Shown: in pieces, positions 59,542-64,000 of the stretch | Numbering within the stretch: position 1 is the first letter of the stretch | Layout of the letters: each line of letters opens with the position of its first letter | Origin: Paracidovorax anthurii | GTDB taxonomy: Bacteria; Pseudomonadota; Gammaproteobacteria; Burkholderiales; Burkholderiaceae_C | Direction of reading: 5' to 3' | DNA: 64,000 nucleotides | NCBI RefSeq assembly: GCF_003269065.1 | Contig: NZ_QLTA01000017.1 | Location: 1 to 64,000 of the forward strand | The notes under the pieces: generated by a model | Database searches by the model: none | What the model was told of the DNA's origin: nothing | The model's input: only the letters and a program-made list of their open reading frames with translations | Position numbers and translations under genes: made by a program

Positions 59542-60120
59542 ATGCCTGCCACACCGCCCTCCGCCCCGCGCCCCCGCCCCCGGGACTGCGCCGACCTGTT
59601 CTGGTCCTTCACCTGGCTGGCCCTGCAGGGCTTCGGGGGCGTGCTGGCCGTGGTGCAGCGCGAGATGGTGGACCGGAAGGGCTGGCTCACCAACGAGGAG
59701 TTCATCGAGGACTGGGCCGTCGCGCAGATCCTGCCCGGGCCGAACGTGGTGAACCTCGCGGTGATGATCGGCGACCGCCATTTCGGCTGGCGTGGCGCAC
59801 TCTCGGCCCTGGCCGGCATGCTGCTGTTGCCGCTGCTGCTGGTGCTGGGGCTGGCGCTGGTGTATGCCCGCTTCTCGGTGCACCCGGCCGTGGCCGGCGC
59901 GCTGCGCGGCATGGGCGCGGTGGCCGCCGGGCTGGTGGCCGGCGTGGCGCTGCGCATGGCGGTGGCGCTGCGCGCGCACCCGCTGGGATTCTGGGGCAGC
60001 GCGCTGCTGGCGGGCCTCACCTTCGGGGCCATGGCGCTGCTGCGCTGGCCGCTCGCGGCGGTGCTGCTGGTGGTGGGCGGCGCGGCCTGCGCGCTCACGT
60101 GGCGGAAGCTGCCGGCATGA
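59542..60120 (+). CDS. chrA: Chromate transporter, first half-size subunit
   Basis: 192 residues, one CHR domain: FWSFTWLALQGFGGVLAVVQREMVDRKGWL, then AQILPGPNVVNLAVMIG, with about five or six membrane segments. Short-chain CHR proteins work as pairs of opposite topology, which fits the second gene overlapping this stop by 4 bp. Exports chromate or a related anion. The start at 59542 (MPATPPSAPRPRPRD) is chosen; upstream in-frame ATGs lie within the repeat. Confidence 0.88.
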   Translation: MPATPPSAPRPRPRDCADLFWSFTWLALQGFGGVLAVVQREMVDRKGWLTNEEFIEDWAVAQILPGPNVVNLAVMIGDRHFGWRGALSALAGMLLLPLLLVLGLALVYARFSVHPAVAGALRGMGAVAAGLVAGVALRMAVALRAHPLGFWGSALLAGLTFGAMALLRWPLAAVLLVVGGAACALTWRKLPA

Positions 60121-60701
60121 CGGCGGCGCTCGACATCGCGCTGCAGCCCGCCGACTGGCTGCACCTGTTCGCGTACTACCTGTCGATCTCGCTGCTGTCG
60201 GTGGGCGGCGCCATCGCCACCGCGCCGGACATGCACCGCTTCCTCGTGGGCCGCCAGGGCTGGCTCACCGATCCGCAGTTCAACGCCTCCATCGCCATCG
60301 CCCAGGCCGCGCCCGGGCCCAACGTGCTCTTCATCGGCCTGCTGGGCTGGAACGTGGGCATGAACGCCGGCGGCTGGGCCACCGGCCTGCTGGGCATGGC
60401 GCTGACCCTCGTGGCCGCGATGCTGCCCAGCAGCCTGCTCACCTGGCTGGCCACCCGCTGGGGCCACCGCAACCGGCACCGCCGGGGCGTGCGCGCCTTC
60501 AAGCAGGGCATGGCGCCGGTGGTGGTCGGGCTGCTGCTGGCCACGGCCTTCGTGCTGGGCAGCGCGCATGGCGGCTTTGCGCAGAGCTGGCGGCTATGGG
60601 CCGTCTCGGCCGTCTGCATGCTCGTCGTCTGGCGCACGCGCATCCACCTGCTGTGGCTGCTGGGCGCGGGCGCGCTGCTGGGCGCGCTCGGCTGGGTTTG
60701 A
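60117..60701 (+). CDS. chrA: Chromate transporter, second half-size subunit
   Basis: 194 residues, one CHR domain: LLSVGGAIATAPDMHRFLVGRQGWL, AIAQAAPGPNVLFIGLLGWN and about six membrane segments. Its ATG overlaps the stop of the first subunit (ATGA), giving a coupled heterodimeric transporter. Confidence 0.88.
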   Translation: MTAALDIALQPADWLHLFAYYLSISLLSVGGAIATAPDMHRFLVGRQGWLTDPQFNASIAIAQAAPGPNVLFIGLLGWNVGMNAGGWATGLLGMALTLVAAMLPSSLLTWLATRWGHRNRHRRGVRAFKQGMAPVVVGLLLATAFVLGSAHGGFAQSWRLWAVSAVCMLVVWRTRIHLLWLLGAGALLGALGWV

Positions 60702-60748
60702 ACGGGCACGCGGCCACTGCGTTCGCGCAGCCGCCGGCGTGGCGGGGT

Positions 60749-61765
60749 TCAAAGCTCGGTATGGTGCGGGGCCTTGCCGGCGCCACCTGCCGTGGCGGCA
60801 CCGGCGGCCTCCAAGCGCCGTTCCGCCTGGATGCTCTTGACCACATCGAACAGCTCATGGGCCGTGATGCCGTCCAGGCGGCTCGCGTATTCCTGCTTTT
60901 GTTCGGCCGTCAATCCTCGCGGCGGGAGGACGTACGTGGGGAATCCGGCTTCGCTGTCCTCGGGTGCATAAACCCACTGTTTCCCATCGCCATGGAGCGC
61001 CGCCAGTTCGGCGACGTTGTCTTCGAAGGTCGGGTGCACCATGAGCACGATCCATCCATCGGGGTCCGTGATGCGGTGCATTTCCGCCACGCTGTGGTCG
61101 TACAGGGGAGACCCCTCCATCAGGGTGAGGTTCGAGAACCCGTCGGCGAAGGGAAAGGTGATCGGTGGATCGGCGCGCGAGGGCCAGTCTTGCGCGGGCC
61201 TGATCAGGTTCGGTATGTGGCCGGAGAGGATGGGGATGGCGGGTTCGCCGGGCGCGAGCGTGATGTCCAGCGGAACCGAGGAAATTTCGGTCTGGGCATT
61301 CAGGTTGATCGCATGGGCGTTGCCCGTCTTCAACGTGCCGGAGAACCCGGTGCCGGTTTTCTGCCCTTCGCCGCCGATGTCGATCATGGCGATGTCCTCG
61401 GGCCCGAATCCCAATTGTTCGCGGGTGGCCAATACGCTGCCCGGCGATGCGAGCACTTTCGCCTGCCATTGCTGCTGAAACCGGCTCGCGGCCGTCCCTG
61501 CCTTGGTGGGGCTGTTCTGTGCCGGCAGCCACTCCTGCAGCACGGGTTGCCTGCGGTTTTTCGATGGGGGCAGCACGCCCAGCTTGCGAAGCCGTACACC
61601 GTGAGCCGCCATCTCGTGCTGGCTCAATTTCGGCGGCCGGCCCAGCAAGGCGGCCTGGGAAGCATCGTCCTGGAACACCTGGGCCGAAGACGAATTGCCG
61701 ACGGCATGGGTCACCGGCGTCGTGTGGTTGAATGCTGCGGGCGCGATTCGGGCAATGAACGTCAT
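60749..61765 (-). CDS. Unrecognised protein, possible methyltransferase fold
   Basis: 338 residues. Residues 1-90 are Ser/Thr/Ala/Gln-rich and probably disordered (MTFIARIAPAAFNHTTPVTH). The rest has a class I methyltransferase-like order: AMIDIGGEGQKTG (glycine loop), AINLNAQTEISS, FADGFSNLTLMEGSPLYDHS, then HRITDPDGWIVLMVHPTFED. GC content is lower than in its neighbours. It lies alone between chrA and a MITE-like element. ATG at 61765 has GGAAG upstream; an ATG at 61816 would add 17 residues. No function is assigned. Confidence 0.65.
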   Translation of the reverse strand: MTFIARIAPAAFNHTTPVTHAVGNSSSAQVFQDDASQAALLGRPPKLSQHEMAAHGVRLRKLGVLPPSKNRRQPVLQEWLPAQNSPTKAGTAASRFQQQWQAKVLASPGSVLATREQLGFGPEDIAMIDIGGEGQKTGTGFSGTLKTGNAHAINLNAQTEISSVPLDITLAPGEPAIPILSGHIPNLIRPAQDWPSRADPPITFPFADGFSNLTLMEGSPLYDHSVAEMHRITDPDGWIVLMVHPTFEDNVAELAALHGDGKQWVYAPEDSEAGFPTYVLPPRGLTAEQKQEYASRLDGITAHELFDVVKSIQAERRLEAAGAATAGGAGKAPHHTEL

Positions 61766-61912
61766 GGTGCTTCCGGAAGCTGTCGGAGGCGGCAGGAGGC
61801 CTCTGGCGAATTCCATCCCATCCGCGCCCCGCGGCACCCGCCCGATGCGAAGCGATCGGTGCGCATCCGCAGGCACTGCGCGGGCGGTGGCGGAAAGACA
61901 TTGAACCGGCTC

Positions 61913-62184
61913 TTAGAACGTGTTCACGATCTCGCAGGGGTCGCGTTGGAGCGCAATCGGGATGAGTGGACGCCTCGGATGCGCCGCATGGGCTCATGCC
62001 CATGCAAGCATCGGAGGCGTCCAATCGCCCGATTTCGCTCCAACCCGAAGGGCAGTGGCGTGTGCGGGCGGTCTGCGGCGTTGCGGCGCTGGCCCATAGC
62101 CGGGCTATGGGCGGCGCACCGCGCCTTGCATCCCGCCCGCACACGCCACTGCGCGACCCCTGGGAGATCGTGAACACGTTCTAA
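61913..62184. mobile_element. 272-bp MITE-like element with 33-bp terminal inverted repeats
   Basis: The ends TTAGAACGTGTTCACGATCT (61913 inwards) and their complement (62184 inwards) match over 33 bp with one mismatch. TA lies on both sides of the GAACGTGTTC ends, suggesting TA target duplication as for IS630/Tc1-type elements. The interior has no gene but a long hairpin: GGACGCCTCGGATGC.. pairs with ..GCATCGGAGGCGTCC around CATGGGCTCATGCCCATG (about 61968-62025). A second shorter copy of the core is at 59259. Confidence 0.8.
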
Positions 62185-62319
62185 CAACTGTGTCGGCGGG
62201 AAAGCCCCGGAGCGCCGCAACAATCGGTCATGGGCCGCCGCGCCCATGCTCCGCTTCGCGCACGCCCCCTGCCCTGGCCCGGCTGCCCTTTGCCCCGCGT
62301 CCATTCAAGGAGACTTTCC

Positions 62320-63285
62320 ATGCAATCGCGCCCCCTCGGCCGCTCGGGCCTGCTGGTGTCGCCGCTGTGCTTCGGTGGCAACGTGTTCGGCTGGACGGTG
62401 GATGAGCCCACCGCGTTCTCCCTGCTCGATGCCTGGGTGGACGCGGGCTTCAACTTCATCGACACGGCGGACGTCTATTCGCGCTGGGTGCCCGGGCACG
62501 CCGGCGGCGAATCCGAGACCCTGATCGGCCGGTGGCTGCAGCGCAGCGGCCGGCGCGACCGCATCGTGCTGGCCACCAAGGTGGGCAAGGACATGGGCGA
62601 TGGCAAGGCGGGCCTGAAGCCCGCCTACCTCCGCCGCGCGGTCGAGGATTCGCTGCGCCGCCTGCGCACCGACGTGATCGACCTCTACCAGTCGCACGAC
62701 GACGAAGCCACCACCCCGCTGGAGGACACGCTGGGCGCCTACGCCGACCTGATCCGCGAGGGCAAGGTGCGGGCCATCGGCGCCTCCAACAACACGGCGG
62801 CGCGCCTGGCCGAGGCACTCGCGGTGAGCGCGCGCCTGGGCCTGCCGCGCTACGAATCGCTGCAGCCGCTCTACAACCTCTGCGACCGCGCCGTGTTCGA
62901 GGCCGAGCTGCAGCCGCTGTGCCTGGAGCACGGCGTGGGCGTCATCAACTTCTACGCGCTGGCGGCGGGCTTCCTCACGGGCAAGTACCGCAGCGAAGCC
63001 GACGCGTCCAAGAGCCCGCGCGGCGCCAGGACCGTACAGACCTACCTCCACCCGCGCGGGCTGCGCATCCTGGCCGAACTCGACACGGTGGCCGAGCGCT
63101 ACGAGGCCACGCCCGCCCAGGTGGCGATCGCGTGGCAGATGGCGCAGCCCGGCATCACCGCGCCCATCGCCAGCGCCACCTCGCTGGAGCAACTGCGCGA
63201 GCTGACCGGTGCCGCGCACCTGCAGCTGGATGCCGATGCGCTGGAGACGCTGAGCCAGGCGAGCGAGGAGACACCGGCGACCTGA
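62320..63285 (+). CDS. Aldo/keto reductase
   Basis: 321 residues. NAD(P)H-dependent reductase barrel with the tetrad recognisable as FIDTADVYSRW (Asp, Tyr), LATKVG (Lys) and YQSHDDE (His). The N-terminus MQSRPLGRSGLLVSPLCFGG is typical. CAAGGAG precedes the ATG at 62320. Substrate unknown; resembles YajO/general stress AKRs. The 115 bp after it hold nothing I can assign. Confidence 0.92.
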   Translation: MQSRPLGRSGLLVSPLCFGGNVFGWTVDEPTAFSLLDAWVDAGFNFIDTADVYSRWVPGHAGGESETLIGRWLQRSGRRDRIVLATKVGKDMGDGKAGLKPAYLRRAVEDSLRRLRTDVIDLYQSHDDEATTPLEDTLGAYADLIREGKVRAIGASNNTAARLAEALAVSARLGLPRYESLQPLYNLCDRAVFEAELQPLCLEHGVGVINFYALAAGFLTGKYRSEADASKSPRGARTVQTYLHPRGLRILAELDTVAERYEATPAQVAIAWQMAQPGITAPIASATSLEQLRELTGAAHLQLDADALETLSQASEETPAT

Positions 63286-63400
63286 TGGCCTCAGCCCAGC
63301 ACAAGAGGGAGCGCCCGCGCCGCCGTCCCGGCCGGCACCAGGATGCGCGGCGCCCCGGCCACCCACGCGCGCACGGTGGCCAACGCCGCGCCGTCCAGGC

Positions 63401-64000
63401 TCAGCCCCCGCGCTGGCGCAGGGCTTCGTAGAGGCACACGCCGCTGGCCACCGACACGTTCAGGCTCTCGACCGCGCCCCTCATGGGGATGGAGACCAGC
63501 TCGTCGCAGGTCTTGCGCGTGAGCTGGCGCATGCCCGCGCCCTCGGCGCCCAGCACCAGCGCCACGGGCCCCTTCAGGTCCACCTCGTAGAGCGTGCGCG
63601 GCGCGTCGTCGCTGGTGCCGATGCACCAGATGTTGCGCTCCTTGAGCTCGCCCAGCGTGCGCGCGAGGTTGGTCACCATGAAGTACGGCATGGTCTCGGC
63701 CGCGCCGCTCGCCACCTTGGCCACGGTGGCGTTGATGCCCACGGCGTGGTCCTTGGGCGCGATCACCGCGTGCGCGCCCGCGCCGTCGGCCACGCGCAGG
63801 CAGGCGCCGAGGTTGTGCGGATCGGTCACGCCGTCGAGCACCAGCAGCAGCGGCTTCTCGACCCCGTCGGCCTCAAGCTGTTCGAGCAATTCGTCGAGCG
63901 AATGGATCTGGGCCACGGCCTCCACGCGCGCGGCCACGCCCTGGTGGCCGTGGCTGCCCGCGAGCTTGGCGATGCGCGGCGCATCGGCCTCGATGAGGCG
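63401..64000 (-). CDS. rlmB: 23S rRNA 2'-O-ribose methyltransferase RlmB, 3' part
   Basis: 200 residues visible, open at the window edge; the missing N-terminus would hold the substrate-binding domain start. SpoU/TrmH knotted methyltransferase motifs: [20 protein letters not shown] (motif 1), [20 protein letters not shown] (motif 2) and [20 protein letters not shown] (motif 3). Methylates G2251 of 23S rRNA in E. coli. Confidence 0.95.
   Translation of the reverse strand, partial: RLIEADAPRIAKLAGSHGHQGVAARVEAVAQIHSLDELLEQLEADGVEKPLLLVLDGVTDPHNLGACLRVADGAGAHAVIAPKDHAVGINATVAKVASGAAETMPYFMVTNLARTLGELKERNIWCIGTSDDAPRTLYEVDLKGPVALVLGAEGAGMRQLTRKTCDELVSIPMRGAVESLNVSVASGVCLYEALRQRGG

Noticed and set aside
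61766-61912. Plant-inducible promoter box upstream of the unknown protein
   Set aside because: Two CGAA elements exist on the plus strand but are separated by 37 bases rather than the expected 15-16.
63291-63626. Minus-strand frame overlapping the end of rlmB and the following gap
   Set aside because: The part beyond rlmB (about 37 codons) has no start codon or ribosome site; treated as a shadow frame.

Overview
The window is high-GC, densely coded DNA. The proteins and gene order point to a betaproteobacterium of the Comamonadaceae, most like Acidovorax/Paracidovorax. Pointers are an E3 subunit with its own lipoyl domain behind aceE-aceF, a canonical iscRSUA-hscBA-fdx operon followed by dnaQ and two tRNA-Val genes, a solo Bug-type solute receptor, and short intergenic repeats. 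This placement is by recognition only; no database search was run.

Layout. 1-563: end of an IS5-family element (minus) cutting into a lower-GC gene remnant. 744-7021: pyruvate dehydrogenase operon aceE-aceF-lpdA (minus). 7197-10393: coupled PAS sensor kinase and FixJ-like regulator. 10488-15980: folD, M3 oligopeptidase, a DUF4124-glutaredoxin protein, rpiA (minus) and pyrD. 16051-17200: yqjD-yqjE-yqjK-like envelope cluster. 17213-19514: deacetylase-family hydrolase, FAD oxidoreductase and a 43-codon ORF, joined by 4-bp overlaps. 19652-26278: two tRNA-Val, dnaQ and the ISC operon. 26533-35304: uvrB, an aromatic/aspartate aminotransferase, a CaiB-type protein, a degenerate GGDEF protein and YgiQ. 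35405-36497: tandem intergenic repeats, a small ORF and azurin. 36645-47282: a roughly 10.6-kb operon headed by its own LysR regulator, with a flavin monooxygenase, a complete peptide-type ABC importer, a BAAT-like hydrolase and an AhpD-like protein. 47442-49856: YigZ, a lipoyl-less Lpd-like flavoprotein and a YjfB-like protein. 49905-56175: D-serine/D-amino-acid type cluster (dsdA, Bug receptor, amidase, DAO-like oxidase) with a divergent LysR. 56242-58950: hipBA and a probable amidase effector/immunity pair. 58951-62184: repeat-rich stretch with a broken FAH-hydrolase gene, a split chromate transporter, an unrecognised methyltransferase-like protein and a 272-bp MITE-like element. 62320-64000: aldo/keto reductase and the 3' part of rlmB.

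The core genes serve central metabolism, Fe-S assembly, one-carbon and pyrimidine synthesis, and DNA repair. The accessory blocks (36-47 kb, 50-56 kb, 56-62 kb) look like scavenging operons, each with a LysR regulator and a recognisable operator-like inverted repeat, plus a small antagonism/toxin island bordered by repeats. The most unusual items are the two catabolic operons, the effector/immunity pair, the unrecognised protein beside the MITE, and two dispersed repeat families, one sitting in front of folD and chrA.
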